Source: Rhodanobacter sp. OK091 (GTDB taxonomy: Bacteria > Pseudomonadota > Gammaproteobacteria > Xanthomonadales > Rhodanobacteraceae). Taken from it: a stretch of DNA of 64,000 nt. Both the position numbers and the translations under genes were made by a program. The stretch is from assembly GCF_900142825.1 (NCBI RefSeq), contig NZ_FRCH01000001.1, positions 930,001 through 994,000 on the forward strand, written 5' to 3'. Under the pieces are notes generated by a model. That model made no database searches, had not been told where the DNA came from, and saw nothing but the letters and a program-made list of their open reading frames with translations. This document shows, piece by piece, positions 1 to 10,493 of the stretch; within the stretch, counting starts at the first letter, position 1; every line of letters starts with the position of its first letter.

Positions 1-700
1 ACAGCAGCCAGCCGCCGGGGTGCAGGCGGGCGGGTGCGTCGTGCACGATGCGGCGGATATCGTCCAGGCCATCGAGGCCTGAAGCCAGCGCGCTGACCGG
101 CTCGAAACGCAGATCGCCCTGCCCCAGGTGCGGATCGGCGGTCTCGATGTATGGCGGGTTGGAGACGATCAGCTCGAACTGCCGACCGGCCAGCGGCGCC
201 AGCCAGTCGCCATGCACGAACGCGATGTTGCCGATGGCGTGACGTTGCGCATTGCGCCGGGCGACGGCGAGAGCATCGGCGCTGGCGTCGGTGGCGACCA
301 CCTGCGCATGCGGTCGTTCGTGCGCGATGGCCAGCGCGATCGCACCGCTGCCAGTGCCGAGATCGGCCACGCTGCAAGCATTATCGTCCGGCAGGCGCTG
401 CAAGGCGAGTTCGACCAGCAGCTCGGTCTCCGGGCGCGGGATCAGCGTGGCCGGAGTCACTTCCAGATCCAGCGACCAGAAGCCGCCGTGGCCGGTGATG
501 TAGGCCACCGGCTCACCGTTCGCACGACGATCGAGCAGTCTTGCGTAATCCGTCTGGACGTCCATATCCGGCACGTCGTCGGCATGCGTAAACAGCCAGC
601 TGCGCGGTTTTTTCACGACGTGCAGCAGCAGCAACTCGGCATCGAGACGCTCACCGAGCTGCTGCGTGGCTGCCGCCAACATGTGGCGGACATCAAGCAT
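1..700 (-). CDS. prmC: Peptide chain release factor N5-glutamine methyltransferase (partial)
   Basis: PrmC (HemK) uses S-adenosylmethionine to methylate the glutamine of the GGQ motif in release factors RF1 and RF2 in the cytoplasm. The leftward reading frame starts MLDVRHML and shows the family's N-terminal helical domain. It then shows the SAM-binding strand [14 protein letters not shown] near residues 115-130 and the diagnostic NPPY catalytic motif near residue 183. The 3' end is outside the window, so about 233 residues are visible of a usual 280. Its ATG overlaps the stop codon of the upstream membrane protein gene by 8 bases (ATGCTTGA), so the two are probably translationally coupled. 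No prfA is visible inside the window. Confidence 0.93.
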   Translation of the reverse strand, partial: MLDVRHMLAAATQQLGERLDAELLLLHVVKKPRSWLFTHADDVPDMDVQTDYARLLDRRANGEPVAYITGHGGFWSLDLEVTPATLIPRPETELLVELALQRLPDDNACSVADLGTGSGAIALAIAHERPHAQVVATDASADALAVARRNAQRHAIGNIAFVHGDWLAPLAGRQFELIVSNPPYIETADPHLGQGDLRFEPVSALASGLDGLDDIRRIVHDAPARLHPGGWLL

Positions 701-3700
701 CGTGTGGCTCTGGCGCCGGTGGTGGCGGCGGTGGCGTCGATCCGGATTTCGGTTCGCGCTTGCGCCAGTAACCGCCGTGCGTCCACGCATCGAACGCCCA
801 GCGCAACCAGCCGATCAACGCGTTGGCCAGCCACAGCGCCCATGCCAGCATGGCCAGTTTGTAAACCCACAGCGAAACGCTGAACACGCCGCCGCCGGGC
901 AGCGCATTGGCGCTCTGATCGGCGAACCAGTGCAGGCTCCATGCGCTGGAGTCGTTGCCTGCCACATGCATGTCGGGCAGGCCGAGCAACCCCTTCGGTA
1001 CCGCGCTGATCAACACGGCCAGCGCCACCAGCGTGAGTGCGGCGAGGCCGAATTGCAGCAGGTTGAATGTCGTCGGCGTCAGTCGCTCTGCCGGCGCCCC
1101 GCGCGCGCGCAAACCCAGGAGGATCAGCCATAGCACCACCAGCGCATAGGCACTCCAGGCGAACGCGGAGAAGCCCAGTCCAAGCAGTAGCCAGTGATGG
1201 AAACGCAACGGCGTCGGCGCATAACGCGCCAGCAGCCACGCCGCCAGCAGCAGCACGATCAGTTGCGACCAGTACAGCACCGCCGGTCCGGCCGTCGGTC
1301 CCCACGTCCACAACACCCAGCGATCCTGCGGCAGCTGCAGTGCGAGGCTGATGTTCGCCACCGGCGCGTGCAGTGCGAACGCCGGCGTTTGCGTGCGCGC
1401 GGCAACGCCATGAGGTTCGCGCAGGCGCAACGTGTAATCGTGCGCACCGGGCAACAGCGGCAGGCTGAGCTTGCCCTCGCGTACAGCGAGGTTGATCGGC
1501 TGGTTGTCGCGCTGCGCCTCCAACAACTCGGCACCCGCCGGCAGATCAATCGCATGCTCGCCACCGCGCGTGCTGCGCGCATGCAGGCTCAGCGTGGTCT
1601 CACTCGCACGCTCACCTGCCGTGCTGGTCAGCTGCACGCCATCGAAGGCCAGACTGTCGCCTGCCACCGCCACCGGTTGATTGAAGGCAAGCTGCAAGCT
1701 CTCACCCGGCAACGGCTGGTAAAGCAGGCCGTCGTCGCTGGCGCTCGTCGGCACGCCCTTGGCATCGACATGCCACATCGGTGCGGCATGGATTTCCCAG
1801 ACTTCGGCACGCTCGCCAAGGTCCGGCGCCTTCAACGCCAGCTGCGCGGCATGATCGAGGCGACTGGTCCAGCTCACGCTGTTGCTGTTCGCGTTGAAGG
1901 TGATGTTGATGCGGCCATCCTTGACCAGCGCATCGTCGCCAAGCGGATGCTCACCGGGCAGCAGCGGCAGCGTGGTGCTGAAGCCGCCCTGCTGCGGAGC
2001 GATGCGTTCGGCCACGTTCTGTATCGTCCAGTCGAGACCCAGGACCAGACGGCGGGTCAGTCGCACATACGGCGGAAAACTCTGAGCGGCCGGAAGATTC
2101 TTGCCGTCGCTGGCGGTACGCACGCGATGCAATGCGATGCTGTCGCCCAGCACACGACCATCGTCGACACCATCCAGCGACCACCCCTGACCATTGAACG
2201 TCACGCGCTGCGGTCGCTGCGCAAAACGCAGACTGACACTGTCGGCCACTCCGATGCGGTAATGCAGGCTCACCCGGTGCACGCCGCGGTCCAGTCGCAG
2301 CAGCAATTGACCAGCGTTGCGCGTGAGCGGCGCGTCGGCATGACCGTCGACGACGACATCGAGCAATTGCAGTGCATCGTCGGCCTGCGGCAATGGCAGC
2401 GCGACCGGTGCACCGATATGCGCTTCCAGCTCCACATCGAGCGCATCGCCATTGACCTGCAGCTGTGCCTGCGCCAGATCCGCACAGGTCGGTGCGCATT
2501 TCGGCGCCTCGGTCAGGCGGTTTCGCAGCTGCTCGAGCAATTGCTCGCTGGGCAGGCTCTGTGCATGCACGCCATGCGGCAACAGCGCCAGAGCCAGCAA
2601 CGCGGCACCCGCCATGCGGCCACCACGCCAGCCAGCCCAGCGGCCACGCCACGGCAACAGCAGAGTCGTCACCAGCTTCGCCAGCAAGAGGGCCAGCAGC
2701 GCGACCATCGCCACGCGCAGCAAGCGCACCAGCCACGAAGGCGCGATCACCAGCCGCGTGCTCTGCTCCGTCGTCACCGGGCCGGACCAGCCCAACTGGT
2801 AGTTGTTGCCCTGGTTCCAGCGCGGCATGCCGGCACCAGCCTGGATCACGCTGCGGGTATCGACCTGGCGACTGCGCCCCCCGACTGACGCTAGGTCAGC
2901 CGCCGGCGACGATGCAGCGGTCATATCCGATGACACTTCTTCCACTTGCGCCGGTGGCGGGGGAGGCGGCGCTGCCTGCGCCATGATTTGCGGCGACGCC
3001 ACCTGCTGTTTCATTTTCATCTGCGCATTCGCATAAACCCCTTCCTCCGCTGCCTGCTCGGCGTAACCCGCCGAAATGATCCGGCTCTGGCTTCCACCTT
3101 CCAGTTGCGGATGCAATGCGTACTGCAGCTGCGTCGCGGTGAACGGCAGCGTCCACAACGCTGCCAGCGCGAAGACCGCCACCGCACCCATGCGTGCAGC
3201 AGAGCGCAGCCGCCCTTCCGGCAACGCGCGCAGCAGCAATGCCAGCGCCAGCGTGACGGCCAGCGTCCACAGCGGCGCATGGTTTTCGTGTTGTGCCAGT
3301 GCGAGATAACCGGCAGCAAGCAGCGCCCAAGGCCAGCCGAGCAGGCGGCCGGCCAGCAGCGCGATCAACGCCACCACGAACAGGTCGAGCAGGCTCCATT
3401 GTGCGACCCAGGAATCGGGCGAACGATCGACGCCGACCGTACCGAGCAACCGGTAACCCGAAGGCAGGTGCAAGGTGGCCTGGATGCCCTCCAGCGGTAT
3501 CTGCCAACCCGCGCTCGGGAGCGCACCGCGGTAGGTGGCGAGACGCAGGCCGGCATTGAGGTCGAGCTTCTGCTCGCGCAGCTCGACGCCACTTCTATCG
3601 TTGGCGCCCTTGGTGATCAGCAGCGGCTCGTCGCCCTGCGCAGCGCGCTGCAGTTGCCATGGCGCCGCTACGTCCAGCCGCTGATGATGGCGCAGCTCGC

Positions 3701-4796
3701 CGGTGAGATGATCCGCAACGCTGAGGCCTGCACCGTTGAAATCCAGCCACAGCTCGCGCTGCAAATGCAGCTGATCGCCTTGTCCACCTTCATCGCCGCG
3801 CGTGCCCTGCTCGATCGCCAGGCCTGCGTTGTCGCCGAGAGCATAAGCAGGCAGATCACTCCAGTCGGACGGCACACCAGCCTGTGCTGCGTCGGTGGCA
3901 TTGCCCTCGACGCGCGTGTTGCGCAGATCGGTGTCGTCGGCATAGCTCCAGATTTCCTGCCGCGGCCACGGTGCGGCCGGCAGTTTCAGTGCCACCTTGC
4001 TCAGCGGCGCGACACTGCGGGCGGCGAGCGTGACCGTCCACTGTCCCGGCCGCAGCTGCACGCGCAGTTGGCCATCGTTCTCCAGTCGGGCAGGCAGGTC
4101 ACCGGACAGCGCGGTCGCCACAAAACCCGCAGGCAATGCAGGACCAAGCAACTGTTCACGCGCGCTGCCGGTGACATTGAGCTGCAGCCGCGTTTCCAGC
4201 GTGGCCGGCAGCCCGTCTTCGAGACGGCGATAGACGCGCAACGACAGCGCATCGGCCGCCCGTTGCGCCGCGGCGGCTTCGCCGAGAGTGAGTTGATCGC
4301 CGTTGCGTTCGATGTGCGCGACGGCAGCACCGTCGACGTTCAGCGAGACCAGCCCGATCATGGCCGGCACGCGCAAGCGCGCGGGACGCGACGTCCACGG
4401 CAGCGTGCCGCTCAATTGATAGTCGCCCGGCATCAGCCACAGCATCGGCACACCGGCGCGCTGCAGTACCGTAGCCGTCTGCTTGTTGGCGCTGACCTGC
4501 TGCGGCCAGTTCCTTTCGTCGCCTGGCAAAGCCACCCAGCTCGGCGCGTCGACGTGCACGTTCAGGCTGAAGCGGCCGCCGTCCTTGCTGGCATCGAGGG
4601 TCAAGCGGCCGGGCCACGCGCATCGGTAACTGCCGTCGCCGGGCATCTGGTTGGCGAGGAACGGACAGTCGTGCTGCGGCACATCGTGCAACACCCAGCT
4701 CTGCCAGTCGCGCAACGACGCCGGTAAATCCTGTGCCAGCAATGGCGTGGCGAACAGCAACCCCAGACTCAGCAATCCAGCCAATCGACGAAGCAT
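693..4796 (-). CDS. Large multi-pass membrane protein of unknown function
   Basis: This 1367-residue protein is not a family I can name. It begins with a clear signal peptide ([12 protein letters not shown], hydrophobic core, cleavage after LLAQ). A long beta-rich extracytoplasmic region of about 450 residues follows. Then comes a run of transmembrane helices, a proline-rich linker ([14 protein letters not shown]), another helix, and a second signal-like stretch ending GVHAQ. A second beta-rich domain with paired cysteines (CAPTC) follows, then about four C-terminal helices and a proline-rich tail. The two signal-plus-beta-domain halves suggest duplication or fusion, which is an inference. 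The start at 4796 has an AGGGAG ribosome site; the frame is open further upstream but without support. It overlaps prmC, so co-transcription is likely. Confidence 0.8.
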   Translation of the reverse strand: MLRRLAGLLSLGLLFATPLLAQDLPASLRDWQSWVLHDVPQHDCPFLANQMPGDGSYRCAWPGRLTLDASKDGGRFSLNVHVDAPSWVALPGDERNWPQQVSANKQTATVLQRAGVPMLWLMPGDYQLSGTLPWTSRPARLRVPAMIGLVSLNVDGAAVAHIERNGDQLTLGEAAAAQRAADALSLRVYRRLEDGLPATLETRLQLNVTGSAREQLLGPALPAGFVATALSGDLPARLENDGQLRVQLRPGQWTVTLAARSVAPLSKVALKLPAAPWPRQEIWSYADDTDLRNTRVEGNATDAAQAGVPSDWSDLPAYALGDNAGLAIEQGTRGDEGGQGDQLHLQRELWLDFNGAGLSVADHLTGELRHHQRLDVAAPWQLQRAAQGDEPLLITKGANDRSGVELREQKLDLNAGLRLATYRGALPSAGWQIPLEGIQATLHLPSGYRLLGTVGVDRSPDSWVAQWSLLDLFVVALIALLAGRLLGWPWALLAAGYLALAQHENHAPLWTLAVTLALALLLRALPEGRLRSAARMGAVAVFALAALWTLPFTATQLQYALHPQLEGGSQSRIISAGYAEQAAEEGVYANAQMKMKQQVASPQIMAQAAPPPPPPAQVEEVSSDMTAASSPAADLASVGGRSRQVDTRSVIQAGAGMPRWNQGNNYQLGWSGPVTTEQSTRLVIAPSWLVRLLRVAMVALLALLLAKLVTTLLLPWRGRWAGWRGGRMAGAALLALALLPHGVHAQSLPSEQLLEQLRNRLTEAPKCAPTCADLAQAQLQVNGDALDVELEAHIGAPVALPLPQADDALQLLDVVVDGHADAPLTRNAGQLLLRLDRGVHRVSLHYRIGVADSVSLRFAQRPQRVTFNGQGWSLDGVDDGRVLGDSIALHRVRTASDGKNLPAAQSFPPYVRLTRRLVLGLDWTIQNVAERIAPQQGGFSTTLPLLPGEHPLGDDALVKDGRINITFNANSNSVSWTSRLDHAAQLALKAPDLGERAEVWEIHAAPMWHVDAKGVPTSASDDGLLYQPLPGESLQLAFNQPVAVAGDSLAFDGVQLTSTAGERASETTLSLHARSTRGGEHAIDLPAGAELLEAQRDNQPINLAVREGKLSLPLLPGAHDYTLRLREPHGVAARTQTPAFALHAPVANISLALQLPQDRWVLWTWGPTAGPAVLYWSQLIVLLLAAWLLARYAPTPLRFHHWLLLGLGFSAFAWSAYALVVLWLILLGLRARGAPAERLTPTTFNLLQFGLAALTLVALAVLISAVPKGLLGLPDMHVAGNDSSAWSLHWFADQSANALPGGGVFSVSLWVYKLAMLAWALWLANALIGWLRWAFDAWTHGGYWRKREPKSGSTPPPPPPAPEPHDA

Positions 4797-4918
4797 ACGT
4801 TTCTCCCTGTGTGCCGTGTGGCCGGCACAGTGTAAGTGGAACACGCGGGCATGTAGGGGCTGGGGGCCCATAAGTTTTGCGTTGAAACCGTATCCCGGTG
4901 ACCGGCCGCGCCACGCCG

Positions 4919-4924
4919 TATAGT
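4919..4924 (+). promoter_or_regulatory. Possible -10 element for the oxidoreductase gene
   Basis: TATAGT matches the sigma-70 -10 consensus at five of six positions and lies 31 bases before the chosen ATG. It sits in the 159-base divergent gap between the membrane protein gene and the oxidoreductase gene. No convincing -35 hexamer lies at 16-18 bases, so the call is weak. Confidence 0.35.
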
Positions 4925-4955
4925 CGTGGGCGAGCCCTCCCACACGGTGAACCGC

Positions 4956-5969
4956 ATGTCCCTCGTCAATCGCCAGTTGCGTCTCAAGACCCGTCCCGAA
5001 GGCCTGGTCACACGCGAGGATTTCGACCTGGTCGAACAAGCCGTGCCCGAACTGAAAGACGGCGAAGTATTGGCGCGCGTGCTGTACCTCTCGATGGATC
5101 CGACCAACCGTGTATGGATGCGCGACATTCCCCAATACCTGCCGCCGGTGGCCATCGGCGAGGTGATGCGCGCACTCGGCCTGGGCCGAGTGGTGCAGTC
5201 GCGCTCCACGCAGTACCACGAAGGCGACCTGGTGCAAGGCGTTACCGGCTGGCAGGACTATCTGGTATTCCACGACAGCGCCAAAGGCTACGTGCGCCTG
5301 CCCGCCGACCCCGGCATCCCTTTGCCTACCCTGCTCGGCGCCTGCGGCATGAGCGGGGTCACCGCCTACTACGGCCTCACCGATATCGCCCCAGTACAAG
5401 CCGCCGAGACCCTGGTGGTCTCCGCCGCCGCCGGCTCGGTGGGTTCCATCGCTGGCCAGATCGGCAAGATCATGGGCGCCCGTGTGGTCGGCATCGCCGG
5501 CGGCGCCGACAAGTGCCGCTATCTCACCGACGAATTGGGCTTCGATGCCGCCGTCGATTACAAGTCCGCCGAGTTCAAGCAGCAACTCAAGGCCGCCACC
5601 CCCGACGGCGTGCACGTGAACTTCGAGAACGTGGGCGGCGAGGTAATGCGCGCGGTGCTTTCACGCATGGTCATCGGCGGGCGCGTGGCGCTGTGCGGGC
5701 TGATCTCCGGCTACAACAGCGGCGAACGGCCCAGTGACGACTTCGGCGTTTTCGTGATGAAGCGGCTGAGCATGCGCGGGTTTCTGGTGCTTGATTACAC
5801 GAAGACGCGCGAGGCGGTGCAGGCGCTCAGCGGGTGGATTCGCGATGGGCGGTTGAAGGCCGAGGAAACGGTTGCCGAGGGGTTGGAGAATGCGCCGGTG
5901 GTGTTGAACCGGTTGTTTGATGGGAGTCATCGGGGAAAGCTGGTGTTGCGGGTGGACCCGCAGACGTAA
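4956..5969 (+). CDS. NADP-dependent MDR-family oxidoreductase (CurA/PTGR-like)
   Basis: A cytoplasmic medium-chain dehydrogenase/reductase of the zinc-independent CurA / prostaglandin reductase type, which reduces C=C bonds of enones using NADPH. The 337-residue length is typical. The N-terminal half has the ADH_N_2-style start (RQLRLKTRPEG). The Rossmann fold shows VVSAAAGSVGSIAGQIGK with the family's AAxGxVGS nucleotide loop, and the C-terminus ends RGKLVLRV. I chose ATG 4956 because homologues begin close to the NRQ motif; a GTG at 4926 would add ten residues. It stands alone between a divergent membrane protein gene and a long repeat element. The substrate cannot be told from sequence. 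Confidence 0.88.
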   Translation: MSLVNRQLRLKTRPEGLVTREDFDLVEQAVPELKDGEVLARVLYLSMDPTNRVWMRDIPQYLPPVAIGEVMRALGLGRVVQSRSTQYHEGDLVQGVTGWQDYLVFHDSAKGYVRLPADPGIPLPTLLGACGMSGVTAYYGLTDIAPVQAAETLVVSAAAGSVGSIAGQIGKIMGARVVGIAGGADKCRYLTDELGFDAAVDYKSAEFKQQLKAATPDGVHVNFENVGGEVMRAVLSRMVIGGRVALCGLISGYNSGERPSDDFGVFVMKRLSMRGFLVLDYTKTREAVQALSGWIRDGRLKAEETVAEGLENAPVVLNRLFDGSHRGKLVLRVDPQT

Positions 5970-6949
5970 GGTGTGATTGTTCTGTAATGCCTGCTTTCGG
6001 GGGCGGCCTTAGCCGGTCGACGCAAATGTTTGCCCTTGTAGGAGCCCGCTCGCGGGCGATGCTCTTCGCTCTTGGTTGGATTTGAAGCGAAGAGCTTTCG
6101 TGCGCCTTTGGCGCCCGAGTTACTTTCTCTTTGTGTGGCCAAAGAGAAAGGTAACCAAAGAGAAAGGCCACCCCGCTTGGCGCTTGCCGGGCTCCTGCCC
6201 GGCAAGTCCGTGAGCCGGGGCCGGGCTTTTCGACAGGACTCCTGTCCTGGCGAAAAGGCATCGGCATCCTTGCCGATGCCCCTGCGGGCCTGTCGACCCC
6301 GTCTCACCGCCGCACAGGGGCCCCGGGGAGAGCAGCGGGCCATCCTGCCCCGCACTCGATGGAAAGCTTAGAAGCAACGGCAAAAGAGCGAAGCTGCTCT
6401 GCTGTCGCTTTGCTTTGATCTGGCTCTTCTGAACAGTACGCGCAGGAGGCGCGTTGCTTTACCGGGGCCCCTCTGAAGCGGCGGGCGGGTGGAGGAACAG
6501 CCCGCAGGGTGGCCGGCACGGATGCCGGCCAGTTTGGCGTCAGCACAGGATGTGCTGTCGACAAACCCCGCAACCCACCCGCGGACTTGCCGGGCAGGAG
6601 CCCGGCAAGCGCGCAAGCGGGGTGTCGTTTTCTCTTGGTTACTTCTCTTTTGGACAAGCAAAAGAGAAGTAACTCGCCCTCCGCAGGAGGGTGAACGCTC
6701 TTCCCTTCAAATCAACCCACCCAGAGCAAGAGCATCGCCCGCAAGCGGGCTCCTACAAGAAGGGCCACGCAAATAGCTCGGCTGTCGAAGGCAGACGAAA
6801 GCGCTTCGCTTCACATCAACCCATCAAGCGCAAAGCCATCGCGACTGAAGTCGCTCCCACAGCCCATTCCCACATCCCACGGGAGAGAAAACCCAGGCAT
6901 CCCACCCTCAAAAGACGTATCGTCCACTCTCCTCCAGATCAGACTCCCC
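5970..6949. other. 980-bp intergenic region dominated by a composite palindrome
   Basis: No credible gene is present. Short open frames on both strands read through palindromic DNA and give the same low-complexity peptides (for example AGLLPGKS) in opposite directions, which marks them as spurious. From 6037 to 6757 the region is one large nested inverted repeat, described separately. A degenerate half-site of the common REP type (ACTGAAGTCGCTCCCAC) lies at about 6844-6860. The last 90 bases before the next ATG hold no strong promoter that I can recognise. Confidence 0.75.
6037..6757. repeat. Composite inverted repeat element of about 720 bp
   Basis: The two ends are inverted copies of TGTAGGAGCCCGC. 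Inside, a purine/pyrimidine-rich arm (TTACTTTCTCTTT near 6120) recurs inverted near 6640-6670. A 24-base unit beginning CTTGCCGGGC at 6183-6206 recurs as an exact inverted copy at 6586-6609. All pairs are centred on about position 6397. Several units are palindromes in themselves, so the element could fold into a long cruciform or a multi-hairpin RNA. It carries no transposase and no obvious target-site duplication. Elements of this flavour occur in Xanthomonadales intergenic regions, but I cannot assign a named family. Confidence 0.8.
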
Positions 6950-7423
6950 ATGGCGACGCCGAAACCCTACCCGCATGCCGACTTCCTGAGTCATCTGGAG
7001 CAAATCACCGCGTCCGTTCCGCTGACCACAGGCGCACCGATGTCGCCAGCGCTTGCACGCATGCTTCTGGCCGCAGACGGAACCGGCCAGCCGACGCGAG
7101 CCGTCGCTCACCTGATCCAGTTGTTGAAAGCCCGCAAAGCCATGCTGCAGGCATCGTTCGGTACGGCTGTGGTGGCCGACGAGCTGCGCCGATACCAGAA
7201 GTTCGCCAAACCAGGCCAGCCGTCGCCGCATATCGTCCAGCTGCGGCAGCAGCAGGCTGCCGCGCGGCAGGCCTCCAGTCAGTCGAAACAATCATTCATC
7301 AAGGCGGCGGCCGCATTCGTGCGGGAGGTCGGTATCGACGTGCCGCAGCGTGTGGCGATCGAAGTGTTCATCACCCACTGGATCGATGCCAACGTGCCGA
7401 AGGATGCTGTCGTCGCGAGCTGA
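6950..7423 (+). CDS. Hypothetical protein
   Basis: A 157-residue soluble protein I do not recognise. It is predicted to be mostly alpha-helical, with a helix-rich middle (HLIQLLKARKAMLQASFG) and a Gln/Ala-rich segment near residue 105 (RQQQAAARQASSQSKQ). There is no signal peptide, membrane segment or cysteine. Amino-acid usage is that of a real protein and clearly better than the opposite frame. The ribosome site before ATG 6950 is poor. It lies between the large palindrome and the aminopeptidase gene. Confidence that it is a gene is moderate; function is unknown. Confidence 0.55.
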   Translation: MATPKPYPHADFLSHLEQITASVPLTTGAPMSPALARMLLAADGTGQPTRAVAHLIQLLKARKAMLQASFGTAVVADELRRYQKFAKPGQPSPHIVQLRQQQAAARQASSQSKQSFIKAAAAFVREVGIDVPQRVAIEVFITHWIDANVPKDAVVAS

Positions 7424-7525
7424 GCTTCGGCTGTCGGAGGCACACCGATGACCGCCTCGGACCTGCGAAGCGTGTCGATGTTCGGGAAAAACCAAGGATC
7501 GAATTGACCGATCCGCTCAGCACGA

Positions 7526-7550
7526 CGCCGGCACGTTCCACGTGCCGGCG
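7526..7550 (-). terminator. Hairpin downstream of the aminopeptidase gene
   Basis: A perfect 10-bp stem (CGCCGGCACG paired with CGTGCCGGCG) with a 5-base loop sits about 20 bases after the stop of the leftward M1 aminopeptidase gene. There is no U-tract, so intrinsic termination is uncertain. It may act as a 3'-end stabiliser instead. Confidence 0.35.
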
Positions 7551-7571
7551 TACATGCACCCTTCTTCGCGC

Positions 7572-10253
7572 TTACCGCAGGATCGCACCCGCATCCTGCT
7601 TGGTCTTGAGCGCACTGCACAGCTGGATCGATTCGCTGGTCTGCGCCAGACCACGATCGATGCCGGCGGCATCCTTCAGACGCGGCTTGAAGAACGCCTG
7701 CAGACGATCGCCTTCGGCGGTGGTGCAGCTGCCGCCAGCAGCCAGCGACGGCAGACGGCCACCGGAGAAGCTGCCGGTGCGGCCGAGGATCTGCTGGTAG
7801 TGCGCAGTGAACCACGTCCACATCGCATCACGCTGGACTGCGGTCTCGCGACCGGCGCGCAGCAGCATGGCCATCTCGCCGACCTTGACCGGCTTGGTCA
7901 GCGCGAAGTTGCGCACCTGTTCGGTCAGCGCCGGATCTTCCACGCTGGCCAGGCCGCCCAGGATGCCGTTGCGCAGGGCCGGGTCGCTGGTCTTGGGCAG
8001 TTCGGCGATCAATGCATCGACCGCGCTCTTGCCGTGTTCCTGCACCGCCATGCCCAGCGCGTCGCCGAGCAGATCCGGATCGGCAGCCGCAAGATTCAGG
8101 CGACCATCCGCCTTGGGCTTGAGCGCCGCCTCACCCTGCTTGAGCAGTGCCGCGCGAACTTCCGGCAATTTGAAACCGAAGGCCAGGCTGCTGGCCAGCT
8201 CGCTGCGCATCAGCGAGTTGTCCTCGGGCTCGCCTGCCTTGCGCTGGTAGCCGAGCTGCTGCAGACGCGGCAGATAAGCGTCCTTCGCCCATGCCGCCAG
8301 ACGAGCGCGCTGGGCATCGGTGACAGCTTCGTTGCGATAGATCCAGCCGACCTGTTCCAGTGGAGCGGTGGCCACTTCGCGGATCTTCGAAGCGGTCAGT
8401 GGCTTCAGCGCGATCAGCACGTCGCCGGCATCCAGGTCGCCGTGGCGGAAGCTGGCATTGACCGCGTCGGCGTAGGCCAGCTGCTCGGCATCGCTGAGCT
8501 TGCCGACCTGCTTGACCAGACCGGCCACGCCGTCCTTGCCCAGGCTGAAACGGTAATAGCCGCTGGCGTTCGCGTTCGGCATCACCCAGGTCGGGTTGCT
8601 GGCTCCAGCCAACTCCATCGAACCGGTGGCCTTGTCCAGCATCTCGCAGCTGACTTTGCTGCCGTCGGCGGTGCCGTAGCGCACGCATACGGGCACGCCC
8701 CAGATGCGCTGCGCGTCGCCGGTGCTGCCGATCGGCAGGTAGCGGCTCTGGCTCAGCTGCAGCACGGTCTTGCCGTCCTTCTGTTCCAGCCTGGTCGCCA
8801 CGTACGGCACGCCGGACTGGTCGAGGAAGCTCTTGAAGGCATGCTTGAACGCATCGCCCTTGTCGGCCGCGGTGGCGATCGCCGAGACCAGGTCGTCGGC
8901 GGTGGCATTGCCGAACTTCTGCTTCTGGATGTAGGCGCGCATGCCTTTCTGGTAGGTCTTCTCGCCCACGTAGTTCTCGAACATGGCGATGACGCCGGCA
9001 CCTTTCTGATAGGTGATGCCATCGAACGCGGTCATGATGTCGCCGTTGCCGGTGATCGGCTGGCGGATGCTGCGCGCGCTGATCAGGCTGTCGTTGCTCA
9101 TCGCGCCCTGCGCGCCGCGTACGCGATCGAGGTCGGCGCGGTATTCCGGATGCACTTGCATCGTCACTTTCTGCTGCATCCAGGTGGCGAACGCTTCGTT
9201 GAGCCAGATGTCGTTCCACCATTCGGTGGTCACCGTATCGCCGGTCCACTGATGCGCCAGTTCATGTGCGTTGACGTTGAACGAACCCTGCACATTGCGC
9301 GCCGGCGAATCCTTGTCGATCAGCAGCAGCCAGTCACGGAAGGTCACCAGGCCGGCGTTCTCCATCGCGCCCGCTTCGAAATCCGGGGCGGCGAGCAGGT
9401 CGAGCTTGTCCCACGGATAGCCGAAGCCGTAGTAGTTCTCCAGCGCATGGATGATGCTCGGCGTTTCGCCCAGCACATGCTGCATGCGATGCCCTTCGCC
9501 GGCGGCGGCGATGCCGCGCAGTGGCAGCGGCTTGGCACGGTACGTATCGGGCGAGATGTCCGGTGCCTTGACGACATCCCACGGACCGACGCCGAACGCG
9601 ACCAGATACGTCGGCAGCGGCAGCGTCTGCGCGAAGGTCAGTGTCTTCCAGCCTTTGCCCGCCGCGACTTCTTTCACCTGCTGGGTGTTCGCCACGGCCG
9701 TCTGGCTGTCGGGAACGGTCAGGCTGATGTCGAACGGAGTCTTGAAGCCGGGCTCGTCGAAGCTCGGAAACGCGAAGCGCGCGCTGATCGGCTCCATCTG
9801 CGTCATGGCATACGGCTGGCCCTTGGCGGTGACCTTGTACAGGCCTTGCAGCTGCGCATTCAGCGGAGCGGTGTATTCAAACTTGAGGGTCAGGTTCTGC
9901 GGCGTCAACGTGCTGCCGAAATCCACCCGCACTACACCGGCCTTCGGGTCCGCCTCGACGTATTTGCCCGCATGCACTTTGCCGGCGGCGTCGATGATGT
10001 CGACCTTCGACACCTTCAGCTCCGCGCCGTCCAGCCACAGGTGATCGGAAGCCTGGGTCAGCTTGACCTTGATCGTGGTGGTGCCGGAAAAATCCGTCTG
10101 CGCCGGATCGACCTTGAACGCGATCTGGTACGACTGCGGTATCGCCCAACCCGGCAACCGGCCTTGCGGTGTCTGGTCGGCGGTGGCGGCAAACGCCGCG
10201 CCGCAACAGGCAGCCAGCGCGGTGAGCATAAAAGGACGGACAAGACGGCGCAT
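7572..10253 (-). CDS. M1 family zinc metallo-aminopeptidase
   Basis: An exported or periplasmic zinc aminopeptidase that removes N-terminal residues from peptides. The 893-residue protein starts with a signal peptide (basic MRRLVRP, hydrophobic core, cleavage near AAFA). It shows the GAMENAG exopeptidase motif near residue 295 and the zinc motif HELAHQWTG near residue 330. The third zinc ligand follows in WLNEAFA. The C-terminal ERAP1-like helical domain extends to the end. ATG 10253 has an AGGG ribosome site, and frame extension upstream is not needed. It resembles the signal-bearing M1 peptidases of Xanthomonadales more than cytosolic PepN, so I give no symbol. It is divergent from oxyR, with a probable small RNA gene between them. 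Confidence 0.92.
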   Translation of the reverse strand: MRRLVRPFMLTALAACCGAAFAATADQTPQGRLPGWAIPQSYQIAFKVDPAQTDFSGTTTIKVKLTQASDHLWLDGAELKVSKVDIIDAAGKVHAGKYVEADPKAGVVRVDFGSTLTPQNLTLKFEYTAPLNAQLQGLYKVTAKGQPYAMTQMEPISARFAFPSFDEPGFKTPFDISLTVPDSQTAVANTQQVKEVAAGKGWKTLTFAQTLPLPTYLVAFGVGPWDVVKAPDISPDTYRAKPLPLRGIAAAGEGHRMQHVLGETPSIIHALENYYGFGYPWDKLDLLAAPDFEAGAMENAGLVTFRDWLLLIDKDSPARNVQGSFNVNAHELAHQWTGDTVTTEWWNDIWLNEAFATWMQQKVTMQVHPEYRADLDRVRGAQGAMSNDSLISARSIRQPITGNGDIMTAFDGITYQKGAGVIAMFENYVGEKTYQKGMRAYIQKQKFGNATADDLVSAIATAADKGDAFKHAFKSFLDQSGVPYVATRLEQKDGKTVLQLSQSRYLPIGSTGDAQRIWGVPVCVRYGTADGSKVSCEMLDKATGSMELAGASNPTWVMPNANASGYYRFSLGKDGVAGLVKQVGKLSDAEQLAYADAVNASFRHGDLDAGDVLIALKPLTASKIREVATAPLEQVGWIYRNEAVTDAQRARLAAWAKDAYLPRLQQLGYQRKAGEPEDNSLMRSELASSLAFGFKLPEVRAALLKQGEAALKPKADGRLNLAAADPDLLGDALGMAVQEHGKSAVDALIAELPKTSDPALRNGILGGLASVEDPALTEQVRNFALTKPVKVGEMAMLLRAGRETAVQRDAMWTWFTAHYQQILGRTGSFSGGRLPSLAAGGSCTTAEGDRLQAFFKPRLKDAAGIDRGLAQTSESIQLCSALKTKQDAGAILR

Positions 10254-10392
10254 ACGATTTTCCCTGGGACTTGTGGAGAGCCCGCACGCTAGAACCGCCG
10301 TGACCTTCGACCCAGTGCCAGAAGGCACAGGCGCCGCGCCAGCGCGCATACATCGATGCCCCTTGTCCCGGGCTGGCTGCAGTTGCCGGGCG

Positions 10393-10426
10393 AAAAAAAA
10401 CCGATGGCGAGTCACTTCGCCATCGG
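10393..10426 (-). terminator. Strong leftward intrinsic terminator
   Basis: A perfect 10-bp stem (CCGATGGCGA with TCGCCATCGG) with a 6-base loop is followed on the minus strand by eight uninterrupted T residues (A8 at 10393-10400 on the plus strand). It is one of the best intrinsic terminators in the window. It lies 140 bases before the aminopeptidase start, so it ends a short leftward transcript that begins near oxyR rather than any annotated gene. Confidence 0.85.
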
Positions 10427-10487
10427 CCTGGGAAGCCCGCGCGCCTGCGGGGGAGAGGGAGGGACTCCGACGCGCGGGATGTTGCAG
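10393..10487 (-). ncRNA. Candidate OxyS-like small RNA divergent from oxyR
   Basis: A leftward transcription unit of about 95 nt is framed by a promoter (TTGGAG, 18-base spacer, TATCCT) and by an intrinsic terminator with a T8 tract. The OxyR-type operator sits immediately upstream of the -35, the position expected for OxyR activation. No ORF of useful length fits within it. Position, orientation and size mirror E. coli oxyS (109 nt, divergent from oxyR). I do not claim sequence homology to OxyS. An alternative is an attenuated leader of the aminopeptidase transcript. Confidence 0.55.
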
Positions 10488-10493
10488 GTGGCC

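Noticed and set aside
6072..6776. Several short open frames on both strands within the large palindrome
   Set aside because: They encode the same low-complexity peptides in inverted copies and arise from the repeat itself; no ribosome sites or protein-like composition.
7542..10292. A 916-codon open frame opposite the M1 aminopeptidase gene
   Set aside because: It is the complement of a clear HEXXH/GAMEN enzyme; its His/Gln/Arg-rich composition is typical of shadow frames in high-GC DNA.
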